The notes under the pieces are model-generated. The model was not told the origin of the DNA, ran no database searches, and saw nothing but the letters and a program-made list of their open reading frames with translations. A stretch of 64,000 nucleotides of DNA. Origin: Solibacillus silvestris (GTDB lineage Bacteria; Bacillota; Bacilli; Bacillales_A; Planococcaceae). Below, piece after piece: positions 32,092 to 39,811 of the stretch. The stretch spans positions 2,880,501 through 2,944,500 of the forward strand of contig CP014609.1 of the NCBI GenBank assembly GCA_001586195.1, written 5' to 3'. The position numbers and the translations under genes were made by a program. Every line of letters begins with the position of its first letter. Position 1 is the first letter of the stretch.

Positions 32092-33555
32092 TTAATAAGT
32101 GGTTACTTTGGCTACTTTTTGAGCCGTGTAAATCCAGCGCTGCCACCAGGAGAGGTTATCCTGAAATTCTTCCACATCAAGAGTGTAAAGGGCATCTTCA
32201 TTTTTCCAAAGTCGCTCAAAATATCGTTCCATATCCAAAACGAGAGCGCTATCATTTGGAGCGAGGATACGTACGTTATTTTCCAGGTTGTAATTCTCCA
32301 ATGTTCTTTCCGTATAGTTGGAAGAACCGCTTGAAATGATTGTTTGTTCCGCTGTTTGAATCCAGATGACTTTTGTATGGTATTGGCCGACTACGGTGTT
32401 GTACCAGCGAATGTTGATTTTTTCATTTGTATCCTCAAGCAGTTCGTTCACAACCGGTCGATTCGGCAGACCTGACTTTTCCTGGCCGAATGAGTTTTCA
32501 TTTGGGTCTAGAATCATATTCACCTCTACACCTCGGTTTACTGCATCTGTTAACGAGTTGACAATGTCGCGCTGGGCAATAAAGAACATGCCAATCCAAA
32601 TTTTATCTCCTTCTTTTGTTGCTTCTAGGTCTTCAAGCAAGGCGTCCAATATTTTCTTCTCGGTCAAATATTGTACACCATACTGACCGTCACCTTCCTC
32701 GGGAATATCAGCCCTCGGCAATTTTGGACCATCCGACATGAGCGAGACCGCTTCTTCTGCCTTCAAAATATCGTTTATGATGGGCCCCGTTACTTTCAAA
32801 GCAAGATTTCCGTGGAAGCCACTTGCATCATGCGGGTTTGAAGATGTGATAATCGCTTCCTTTTCCGAAACGGCCGCTTTACGGTGGTTGGCTTTCACGT
32901 TGAGCAGTTCCAAATAGGAAGATGCGTTCATTTTTGGTGCTTTGCTAGACATGGCGTTAGCAATCCATCCCTTGCCGTTGTTGTCGAACCATTGAAAAAA
33001 TAATCGGTATAAGCCTGAATAAAGTGGCGTGGAATCCCGCAACGGTTCTAAATCTGTGTAAATAATTTCTACCTCGGCTTCACGCATCTTCTTGAACCAC
33101 TTCGTTTCATAGGAGCCATAGCCCTTATTTAGCGGATCGGTAATGAAAACAACCGGCATATTAGGATTGTTTTTCTTTTTCTCGGCAAGCTTGTCAGAGA
33201 GGGTATCCGCAATTGGCGGGAAATCTTCTTTTTCATCAAAAAAGCCGTCCATCAAAAAGAAATCCACCACCACAAACTGCTCGGCTTCATCAATCAATGT
33301 ATAAACTTCCTCAAATATATGATTCTCATGTTTCCGATTGGTCCCTTCCTGGTCTTGCGCATAAGTTAGATCCGTCAGCATTTCAATATTATCTGTTCTA
33401 TGCAAGTCTCCTTCATAGGAAATACCTTCCGGCAACGGTTTATATGTATGCCATAACATTACTACTATATATAGCAAAATCAAAAGAAGTATAAGAACGC
33501 TTATCACTTTATTTCTGCGACTCCACCTATCCCATTTCTTCGGAACTTTTTTCAT
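32092..33555 (-). CDS. Phospholipase D-like membrane protein
   Basis: The 487-residue protein has an N-terminal membrane helix (VISVLILLLILLYIVVMLWH) and two PLD half-domains. The first catalytic motif reads NHRKAAVSE with SSNPHD after it, and the second YHTKVIWIQ with SSGSSNYTER. Both keep His and Lys of HxKx4D but replace Asp by Glu and Gln. Cardiolipin synthases and other PLD enzymes share this layout. The substituted acids suggest altered or reduced chemistry, although His and Lys remain. GGGGGA precedes ATG. It is a single gene, placed at the membrane. Confidence 0.82.
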   Translation of the reverse strand: MKKVPKKWDRWSRRNKVISVLILLLILLYIVVMLWHTYKPLPEGISYEGDLHRTDNIEMLTDLTYAQDQEGTNRKHENHIFEEVYTLIDEAEQFVVVDFFLMDGFFDEKEDFPPIADTLSDKLAEKKKNNPNMPVVFITDPLNKGYGSYETKWFKKMREAEVEIIYTDLEPLRDSTPLYSGLYRLFFQWFDNNGKGWIANAMSSKAPKMNASSYLELLNVKANHRKAAVSEKEAIITSSNPHDASGFHGNLALKVTGPIINDILKAEEAVSLMSDGPKLPRADIPEEGDGQYGVQYLTEKKILDALLEDLEATKEGDKIWIGMFFIAQRDIVNSLTDAVNRGVEVNMILDPNENSFGQEKSGLPNRPVVNELLEDTNEKINIRWYNTVVGQYHTKVIWIQTAEQTIISSGSSNYTERTLENYNLENNVRILAPNDSALVLDMERYFERLWKNEDALYTLDVEEFQDNLSWWQRWIYTAQKVAKVTTY

Positions 33556-33651
33556 TGTAATTCCCCCAATACTCTTGTGCTTTTAGTTCCCGTGAATAAG
33601 CAAAGTTAAACAGCGGTTGCTTGCATGGGGGCTAGAATTTTCAAAAAAATG

Positions 33652-33786
33652 TTAGGAACGCAAGTGTCTATGCTTTCTTTTAATAAGGAAAGTGCTTTTT
33701 CCATATAAATTGTAAGCTGTATGAATAGGTGTAGTTCCATTTTTAATTTCATTTAAGATATTAAGTATTATTTCTTTGATTTCCAA
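33652..33786 (-). CDS. Small basic protein (44 aa)
   Basis: TTG 33786 follows AAAGGTGG by seven bases and opens a frame reading MEIKEIILNILNEIKNGTTP, then IHTAYNLYGKSTFLIKRKHR and HLRS. The start is an amphipathic helix and the end is strongly basic. It lies between the GyrI-like gene and the phospholipase D-like gene, on the same strand as both. Function is unknown. The strong ribosome site is the main support. Confidence 0.45.
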   Translation of the reverse strand: MEIKEIILNILNEIKNGTTPIHTAYNLYGKSTFLIKRKHRHLRS

Positions 33787-33898
33787 TAAAAAGCCACCTT
33801 TCCTAAGCGCGATATTTAAGGTCTTTTTCTAATAAAGTAATCAAAGTTTCATTTGGTAACGTTATTAGGTTAATATTTGTATATTTTATAATAAGTAT

Positions 33899-34363
33899 TT
33901 ATTTAGGAATTATAGGAACCCAAAGTTCGTTTCTAGGTTTGTGCTTTGGTGGATAATAACATTCGATACAAGGTATATCTGCAAGTTCATATCCAGAATT
34001 CGGAACCCATTCGGTGTATAATCGCTTCCAAGCGTTCCCTATACCTGGAAATACAGCCCACGTACTGTGCGTAATAAAGAACGTTTCCATATCATTTGGG
34101 ACCTCTCCATCATATCGGACACCCATAAAGTACGTAAATTCATCGTCCATTATAGCTGCCTCTTTTCCGCAAACGCCCAATAAGCTTTCAAGTGTGCATT
34201 TGGGTTCTTCCCAAGATAGTTCAATTAATTGTTGCATAAATCCATCTTTTTTAGAGCCACTCCAAAGGGTGGGTATTGTTTTAAAGGCTCTGTTTGTTTT
34301 GACAACTTTACCTTTTCCTATAATTTTCAAATCAAAATCAAGATTCTCAATACGATATTCCAT
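33899..34363 (-). CDS. GyrI-like effector-binding domain protein
   Basis: The 154-residue protein is a stand-alone domain of the GyrI/AraC effector-binding type. It shows the duplicated fold with ENLDFDLKIIGKGKVVKTNR at the start and FPGIGNAWKRLYTEWVPNSG, then YELADIPCIECYYPP near the end. Such proteins bind small hydrophobic or cationic compounds, and some inhibit gyrase or act as sensors. There is no DNA-binding domain attached. GAGGGGGAT precedes ATG. The ligand is unknown. Confidence 0.83.
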   Translation of the reverse strand: MEYRIENLDFDLKIIGKGKVVKTNRAFKTIPTLWSGSKKDGFMQQLIELSWEEPKCTLESLLGVCGKEAAIMDDEFTYFMGVRYDGEVPNDMETFFITHSTWAVFPGIGNAWKRLYTEWVPNSGYELADIPCIECYYPPKHKPRNELWVPIIPK

Positions 34364-34740
34364 TTCGGTATCCCCCTCTTACTCTATTTCGAAGTTAATA
34401 GCTGTCCCATATAAATTATTAGTGCCTCTATAATACCATTTATTGTTAGAAAATATTTTCCTTAAGTTGAATAAGAACGCCCCCAAAGCGTCTTCTGAAA
34501 ACATCTAGCTTAACATTGTAAATGTATAAATCTAATCCCACCCTTATGCAACTTCAAGGGCGCGATTCTTTATTGATGAAATTTCTCTCTATATAAAGAA
34601 GGTTAGGAACTTAATTATGATAATTAAGTTATTCCATCACTAAAAAGACACGAACGTTGTAGGTTTCACAGCATTCGTGTCTGTTTAACTTATTTGTGAA
34701 CATCTGGTGTTAAGTACGCTAGCGATTGCTAGGCATTAAT

Positions 34741-34908
34741 TTAATTGCTGAAAGTTAAACTATATTCATTCAGTAACTTATCTAAGTTTTGACTTAATTT
34801 TATTGTAATAGGATGATTTAGCCCATTTTCCATACCAGACTTTATCATTGCAGTTCTAAGTGTTTCGACATTTTTGCGGATATTTACTTTTTCAAAAATA
34901 TTTTTCAT
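34741..34908 (-). CDS. Spo0E-like aspartyl-phosphate phosphatase
   Basis: ATG 34908 follows GAGGAG by eight bases and opens a 55-residue frame. Its C-terminal half reads ITIKLSQNLDKLLNEYS, the Spo0E signature SQxLD with hydrophobic spacing, preceded by a helix rich in charged residues. Spo0E-type proteins dephosphorylate Spo0A-P and delay sporulation. Length fits the family. The gene is short and easily missed. It is monocistronic, and its presence implies that the host is a spore former. Confidence 0.8.
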   Translation of the reverse strand: MKNIFEKVNIRKNVETLRTAMIKSGMENGLNHPITIKLSQNLDKLLNEYSLTFSN

Positions 34909-35066
34909 TGGAAAGCACTCCTCATTTTTATAATTTGTTATATATAAAGTGGATACAATAATTTACAAAATACATATATTATGTAAATACACAATAAAAT
35001 TAACTATTAAACCTATCCAACCATAAATTAGAAAAAATTTTTCCAAATAATAGTTTGCAGCAAATT

Positions 35067-35108
35067 AAAAATGCGTAAACATTGTCAAATTAACAATTAC
35101 GCATTTTT
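35067..35108. terminator. Bidirectional terminator-like hairpin
   Basis: AAAAATGCGTAA pairs exactly with TTACGCATTTTT and has T tracts on both strands. On the minus strand it would end transcripts coming from the structured element at 35316-35444. Confidence 0.75.
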
Positions 35109-35315
35109 ATTGGGATTCTATTTATATAGTTTTTTATGTATATCATAGATTTTGTGGAAAACGCTATTTATATAACAGTAATGGAAAAATTGCATCAAAA
35201 GCTGTGTTTAAAGGGGATCTTCAGAAGGATTTACCATATTAAGAATATGTACGATTTTATGCCTTCACACTGTTGATGCAACAATCAAATTATCTCCTAA
35301 ATCAAGGATGCTGGA

Positions 35316-35444
35316 GGCCGGCACGATACTGGTCCCAAATGGATTTTAGCATTCGTTTCTATACTCCGGCCGCCCCGCGATAAACGCGGCTAAATAACAC
35401 CTTGATATGGGCTGAATGAAATGATTTTACTTTTCGCACAGCCC
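35316..35444. ncRNA. GC-rich structured element, candidate non-coding RNA
   Basis: Three stems are visible in about 130 bases: GGCCGG (35316) with CCGGCC (35366), the hairpin CCGCG-ATAAA-CGCGG (35375-35389), and GGGCTG (35409) with CAGCCC (35439). The block is much richer in GC than its AT-rich surroundings and has no coding frame. On the minus strand a terminator follows at 35067. It may be a structured RNA or a relic of a mobile element. The strand is undecided. Confidence 0.45.
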
Positions 35445-35594
35445 CATCACTAGACGTAGTTATTAAAACCTACACTTTATATTACGTCCTTTTTTAGCTA
35501 AGTGGAGTCATTCTCCCACCATAAAACTGCACACCTTCTTTTAATCATATAAATCATTTCAATTCCCACCTTTCATTGTTTTAAATTAACAAAA

Positions 35595-35747
35595 TTAATA
35601 ATGGCGTTGACGAACGTAATCTTCTACTTTTCTTCGGTTCTGTTCAAAGATTTTTTTTACTTTTTCTTCATGAAGTGCTTTCTCACGAGAGATCTCACGC
35701 TCACGTTTTGTAATAGCTATCGAAAGGGTAAAAAAGTTTAATATCAT
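35595..35747 (-). CDS. YrzI-like small protein
   Basis: ATG 35747 follows AAGGAGGTGAT and opens a 50-residue frame beginning MILNFFTLSIAITKREREIS, then REKALHEEKVKKIFEQNRRK. The hydrophobic start, the central IT(K/R)R turn and the charged helix match what I remember of YrzI from B. subtilis, a protein of unknown function. The 5' leader contains a terminator/antiterminator arrangement at 35801-35857 and, further up, a 30-codon ORF, so expression is probably attenuated. Confidence 0.65.
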   Translation of the reverse strand: MILNFFTLSIAITKREREISREKALHEEKVKKIFEQNRRKVEDYVRQRHY

Positions 35748-35800
35748 GGATTATCACCTCCTTAAAATACCCATAAAACGGAAAAAACCACAGAGAGACT

Positions 35801-35857
35801 CCCCTGCGGTAAAAAAAGGCACAAAAATACCGCAGGGGCACACTTCTCCCTGCGGTA
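35801..35857 (-). promoter_or_regulatory. Terminator/antiterminator leader before yrzI
   Basis: Three arms are present on the minus-strand transcript: TACCGCAGGG (35857-35848), CCCCTGCGGTA (35838-35828) and TACCGCAGGGG (35811-35801). Arms 1 and 2 pair and are followed by TTTTTGTGCCTTTTTTT, an intrinsic terminator. Arms 2 and 3 also pair perfectly and would exclude it. This is the geometry of a transcription attenuator. Confidence 0.65.
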
Positions 35858-35883
35858 TGGGCATACTTAATTAATAAAAAAAT

Positions 35884-35976
35884 TTAAGCAATCCATTCCA
35901 ATCTGGTCGAATGTGTGATTTTCGTTTTCGCTGAAATTGTAACTACTAGTGACATTAATTTATTGATAACGATCAT
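35884..35976 (-). CDS. Leader-type small ORF (30 aa)
   Basis: ATG 35976 follows AAGGAGGTCG, one of the strongest ribosome sites in the window, and encodes MIVINKLMSLVVTISAKTKI then THSTRLEWIA. The start resembles that of the YrzI-like protein (hydrophobic, then VTISAK), so it may be a short paralogue. Equally it may be a leader peptide, since it lies between the promoter at 36015-36043 and the attenuator-like hairpins before yrzI. Confidence 0.5.
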   Translation of the reverse strand: MIVINKLMSLVVTISAKTKITHSTRLEWIA

Positions 35977-36014
35977 TTTCTTCGACCTCCTTAGAATTTT
36001 TTGATTATTGTGTA

Positions 36015-36043
36015 AGTATACCCATCCTCAGATTATTTGTAAA
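36015..36043 (-). promoter_or_regulatory. Promoter of the small ORF/yrzI unit, possible sigma-B overlap
   Basis: The minus strand has -35 TTTACA (36038-36043), a 17-bp spacer and -10 TATACT (36015-36020), a good sigma-A promoter. The same bases also read GTTTAC-N15-GGGTAT, close to the sigma-B consensus GTTTAA-N12-15-GGGTAT. Confidence 0.65.
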
Positions 36044-36265
36044 CATCTTTTTACATTTTTATAAAAAAATGTAATGTATCATTCGAAAGTAAAAATCCGA
36101 AACGTTGATTTAGCCGCGCAATTCTGTAAAAAGTTGCACACGATTTCATTATATGAAGAGGCTTTATATTGCGTTCATGACGTGTAACGCCTATCCATGC
36201 TTGGTTAAACTTTAGAATTTGATATTAACAATATCTTGTTATCCCTCTTTTCCCCTTTAAAACCC

Positions 36266-36300
36266 AAAGAAAAGACATAACAACAGAAATATGTTATGTC
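36266..36300 (-). terminator. Terminator of the abgT/amidohydrolase operon
   Basis: GACATAACA pairs with TGTTATGTC, then TTTTCTTT follows on the minus strand just after the amidohydrolase stop. Confidence 0.82.
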
Positions 36301-36311
36301 CTTAACTATCC

Positions 36312-37505
36312 TTATATAACACTACTCACAGCATGCTGCTTCAAATACTCCAACGTCGCCTTGGCAAGTGTGTTTGCTGCAACGAGAAGTGCGCGCTCGT
36401 CGATATCGAACTTCGGATGGTGGTGCGGATACGCTTCTTCTTTCTCAGGATCACGTGCACCCGTGAAATAAAATGTTCCCGGTACCTTTTCTAAATAGTA
36501 GGCAAAGTCCTCTCCGCCCATTTCCGGTTCGCAAATGACCACTTCCTCAACACCCGGCGTTTGTCTTGCCTGCTCGATGAAGAATCTTGTTGTTTCCCGA
36601 TCATTAATGACAGCTGAATAGCCGCGCACATAATCGTATTCGTAATCAGCCTTCATCACCAAGCATGCCGCCTTCAGGACATCTTCCAGTTCACGTTCAA
36701 TCAGTTCACGCGTTTCTTCATCAAATACACGTGCCGTTCCTTTGATTTTTACGGAATCGGCAATGACGTTAAATGGGTTTAACGCTTCAAAGTGACAAAC
36801 CGAAATAACTGCCGGTTTCACAGGACTAATACGTCTGCCTAAAAGCTGTTGGGCATTTACGACAAATTGTGAGCCGATGTAAATCGAGTCTTTCGTTTCC
36901 TGTGGTTTTGCCCCGTGTCCGCCCTTACCTTTAATCGTAATGTAAAATCCATCAGCTGCAGCCATTAACGGACCTTCACAAACAGCAATTTTCCCATGCT
37001 CTACCGGTGCCCATAAATGCTGGCCAAAAATGACATCTACTCCGTCCAAGCAGCCATCTTCAATCATCGCAATCGCTCCACCTGGCGCAATTTCTTCACC
37101 GAATTGATGGATGAACACGACATTCCCCTGAATCTCGTCCTGGATTTTGTTCAGTGCCTTTGCCAATACAAGGAGTGACGCCGTATGCCCGTCATGACCG
37201 CATGCATGCATTCGGCCATCTACCTTCGATTTATAAGGAACATCATTTTGCTCCTGAATTGCCAGTGCGTCAAAATCTGCACGTAATGCCACCGTCTTAC
37301 CAGGTTGACCCCCACGTAATGTTGCCACTACACCACGACCGCCTACCCCTTCACGCACTTCATGTCCAAGGGCACGATGGTATGCCGCAATATATTTTGG
37401 CGTCTCTACCTCTTCATGTGAAAGCTCCGGGTTTTCGTGCAAGTAACGACGAATCGCTACCATTTCATCAAAATGCTGTTCCAGTATGTCAAAAATGTTC
37501 GTCAT
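36312..37505 (-). CDS. M20D-family amidohydrolase
   Basis: The protein has 397 residues from ATG 37505, which lies behind GGGGATGG. Two in-frame ATGs further up have no site. It is a zinc amidohydrolase of the hippurate/N-acyl amino acid/aminobenzoyl-glutamate group. Metal ligands are visible in HACGHDGHTASLL, EEIAPGGA, and EMGGEDFAYYLEKVPGTFYF with a late HHHPKFDID. The AbgT-type transporter gene lies directly upstream in the same operon, so the substrate is probably an imported N-acyl or p-aminobenzoyl amino acid. A paralogue lies at 43177. Confidence 0.88.
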   Translation of the reverse strand: MTNIFDILEQHFDEMVAIRRYLHENPELSHEEVETPKYIAAYHRALGHEVREGVGGRGVVATLRGGQPGKTVALRADFDALAIQEQNDVPYKSKVDGRMHACGHDGHTASLLVLAKALNKIQDEIQGNVVFIHQFGEEIAPGGAIAMIEDGCLDGVDVIFGQHLWAPVEHGKIAVCEGPLMAAADGFYITIKGKGGHGAKPQETKDSIYIGSQFVVNAQQLLGRRISPVKPAVISVCHFEALNPFNVIADSVKIKGTARVFDEETRELIERELEDVLKAACLVMKADYEYDYVRGYSAVINDRETTRFFIEQARQTPGVEEVVICEPEMGGEDFAYYLEKVPGTFYFTGARDPEKEEAYPHHHPKFDIDERALLVAANTLAKATLEYLKQHAVSSVI

Positions 37506-37566
37506 GTTTTCCATCCCCATTTTCTAAGTTGTCTGTTTTTCAAATGATATTCGTGTATCCTGACTA

Positions 37567-39087
37567 TTATTTTAAGTAAATGCCATCGCCAGGTCCTAAT
37601 GGCAGGCCAAGCAAGAACCAGATTGCAAATAAAATAATCCACATAATCGCGAAGAATACTGAGTAAGGCAATAACGCTGAGATTAACGTACCAATTCCGA
37701 TATTTTTGTCGTAGCGTCTAGCAAATGCCAGTAAAATTGCAAAGTATGCAAGCATCGGTGTAATCGGGTTCGTAATGGAATCCCCTACACGGTACGCCAT
37801 TTGTGTAACAGCTGGTGAGTAGTTTAAGTACATGAACATCGGTACGAAGATTGGCGCCAGTAAAGCCCATTTTGCCGAGGCACTTGCGATCAGTAAGTTG
37901 ATGAAAGCACAAATAATAATAAAGCCGATAAACATCGGTGCGCCGGTAAAGTTCATATTTTGTAAAAACTCCGCGCCTTTAATGGCCAAGATCGGTCCAA
38001 TGTTACTCCAGCCAAAGTAGGCAATCATTTGTGCTGCTACGAATGCCAATACGATGAATGAAGATAGGTCACCGATTGATTTAAACATTTGTTCCGCTAC
38101 ATCGCGGTCCGATTTTACTTTTTTCGTAACGATACCGTATGCTAAGCCTGGTAATAAGAAGAAGAACAGCATAATCGGCACAATGCCCGTCATAAACGGA
38201 GAATTTAAAAAGCCGTTATCTTCAGGATTTCTTAGTAATCCAGACTCCGGTACAACTAAAATTGCCATTAAAATGACGTATGCTAATGTGACAATCCCTG
38301 CCCAGCGAAGCCCTTTATTTTCTAAAGCTGTCAGTGGTTCAGCCACTTCTATTTTCCCGCCGTACTTACCAAAGCGAGGTTCTACGAATTTACCTGTTAC
38401 CCAAGTTGCGACAACAACTAATACAAATGTCGAAACGATCAGGAAGTAGTAGTTCATTGTTGCAAGTCCGGTATATGTAGGATCAACCAATTGGGCCGAT
38501 GTTTGGGTAATGCCCAGTAATAATACGTCTAAAGACGAAATAATAATATTTGCACTGAATCCTCCGGCAATGGCTGCATAGGTAGCAATTAACCCAACTA
38601 GCGGATTTCGTCCAACACTCATGAAAATCATGGCGGCAATTGGAGGTAAAATAATGAAGGCTGCGTCAGCGGCAACATTCCCGACAAGACCTGTAAATAA
38701 AATAACAGGCAAGATGATTTTTTTAGGAGCACTTAAAACGGTCTTTTTCATTAATGCTGATATTAAGCCACTGTTTTCAGCTACCCCAATACCGATCATT
38801 GTCACAACTACGATGCCAAGTGGCGCGAATCCAGTAAAGTTACTGACCATGTTTGTAACAATTTGAATGAGTCCTTCACGATTCAATAGATTGATCACTT
38901 CGATCGTCTCGTCAGTTCCTGGCTTAACGGCAGAAACCCCAAGTTTTGATAGAATCAGTGATAGGGCAAGAACAAAAAATGCTAAAATAACGAATAACGT
39001 AACTGGGTCCGGAAGTTTATTTCCCGCTCGTTCAATTCCGTCTAAAAACCTATCAACCAATTTTTTCTTACCAACTTTACTTTCCAT
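37567..39087 (-). CDS. abgT: AbgT-family transporter
   Basis: The 506-residue protein has about 12 membrane segments and the AbgT family pattern: RFLDGIERAGNKLPDPVTLF at the N-terminus, GNVAADAAFIILPPIAAMIF, and NLLIASASAKWALLAPIFVP followed by RVGDSITNPITPMLAYF. In E. coli AbgT imports p-aminobenzoyl-glutamate; some relatives export sulphonamides. The M20D amidohydrolase 62 bases downstream could split the imported compound. AGGGGGT precedes ATG. The gene symbol reflects the family, and the substrate here is not proven. Confidence 0.88.
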   Translation of the reverse strand: MESKVGKKKLVDRFLDGIERAGNKLPDPVTLFVILAFFVLALSLILSKLGVSAVKPGTDETIEVINLLNREGLIQIVTNMVSNFTGFAPLGIVVVTMIGIGVAENSGLISALMKKTVLSAPKKIILPVILFTGLVGNVAADAAFIILPPIAAMIFMSVGRNPLVGLIATYAAIAGGFSANIIISSLDVLLLGITQTSAQLVDPTYTGLATMNYYFLIVSTFVLVVVATWVTGKFVEPRFGKYGGKIEVAEPLTALENKGLRWAGIVTLAYVILMAILVVPESGLLRNPEDNGFLNSPFMTGIVPIMLFFFLLPGLAYGIVTKKVKSDRDVAEQMFKSIGDLSSFIVLAFVAAQMIAYFGWSNIGPILAIKGAEFLQNMNFTGAPMFIGFIIICAFINLLIASASAKWALLAPIFVPMFMYLNYSPAVTQMAYRVGDSITNPITPMLAYFAILLAFARRYDKNIGIGTLISALLPYSVFFAIMWIILFAIWFLLGLPLGPGDGIYLK

Positions 39088-39394
39088 ATGCGACCCCCTA
39101 GAAGTTTAATGTTTAAAAGAATAGCAAAATATAAAGGAGATAGCAATGAGTTATGCAAATTTTTAGATTTTTCTTTATATTTATATAGTAATTTTGTATA
39201 TTTAAGGGGTATTTTGGGTGATAAGCTTTTTCCTAGGGGATTGTATTTCCCCAAAACAAATTTGCACACAAAAAAAGCCTGGCGATAGCATGGCACGTCA
39301 GTTGTGCCATGTTTCCCATGCTTTCCATTTCGTATTTTATGGTGAAGCTCATATGTAGAAGAGAATATTCTTTTAACAAGCTCACATCTTCATG
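39088..39394. other. Gene-free stretch between abgT and the 39395 gene
   Basis: No gene was seen. A hairpin ATGGCAC-GTCAGTT-GTGCCAT (about 39292-39312), then TTTTTTT on the minus strand after GCCAGGC, probably ends the 39395 transcript. Confidence 0.5.
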
Positions 39395-39652
39395 TTAATT
39401 ATTAGTGAGAGCACGCTTTTTTTGAACGTACATATTTTTTAATTTAGCGTAATAGGCTGCTGCATGTACTGCCCCTGCATCCGTTTTACGTAAAGCAAAC
39501 TCGAACGCCTCTACTAGATGCTCTGTAGTGACCAATTCACTTCTAATTTTAATTAAATCGAAATGCTTATAGTTTTCTGGTACTCTCGATAAAATTTCCT
39601 GATCCCCTGTAATCGAAATTAAATGATCGTCGTTGAAAAATAATTGTAACAT
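39395..39652 (-). CDS. Hypothetical protein (85 aa)
   Basis: The protein begins MLQLFFNDDHLISITGDQEI and is soluble and mixed-charge, with a helical C-terminal half (EHLVEAFEFALRKTDAGAVH, AAAYYAKLKNMYVQKKRAL). AAAGGGGA precedes ATG. No family was recognised. It lies between the abgT operon and the GAF/PucR regulator on the same strand, with gaps of about 160 bases or more on each side, so it is probably a separate unit. Confidence 0.55.
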   Translation of the reverse strand: MLQLFFNDDHLISITGDQEILSRVPENYKHFDLIKIRSELVTTEHLVEAFEFALRKTDAGAVHAAAYYAKLKNMYVQKKRALTNN

Positions 39653-39811
39653 AGTTCTTATCCCCTTTTCTGTTTAGTATCGTGATGTCACCCTTTGATA
39701 AGCTTTTTAATTAATCGGCTTCTTACCATTACCCTTTTTTCCACAAAATGAATCGCCAATTTTTATCTGAATTATAGAAAATATAAGTTTTATGCCTCTT
39801 TCGAATGGTGG

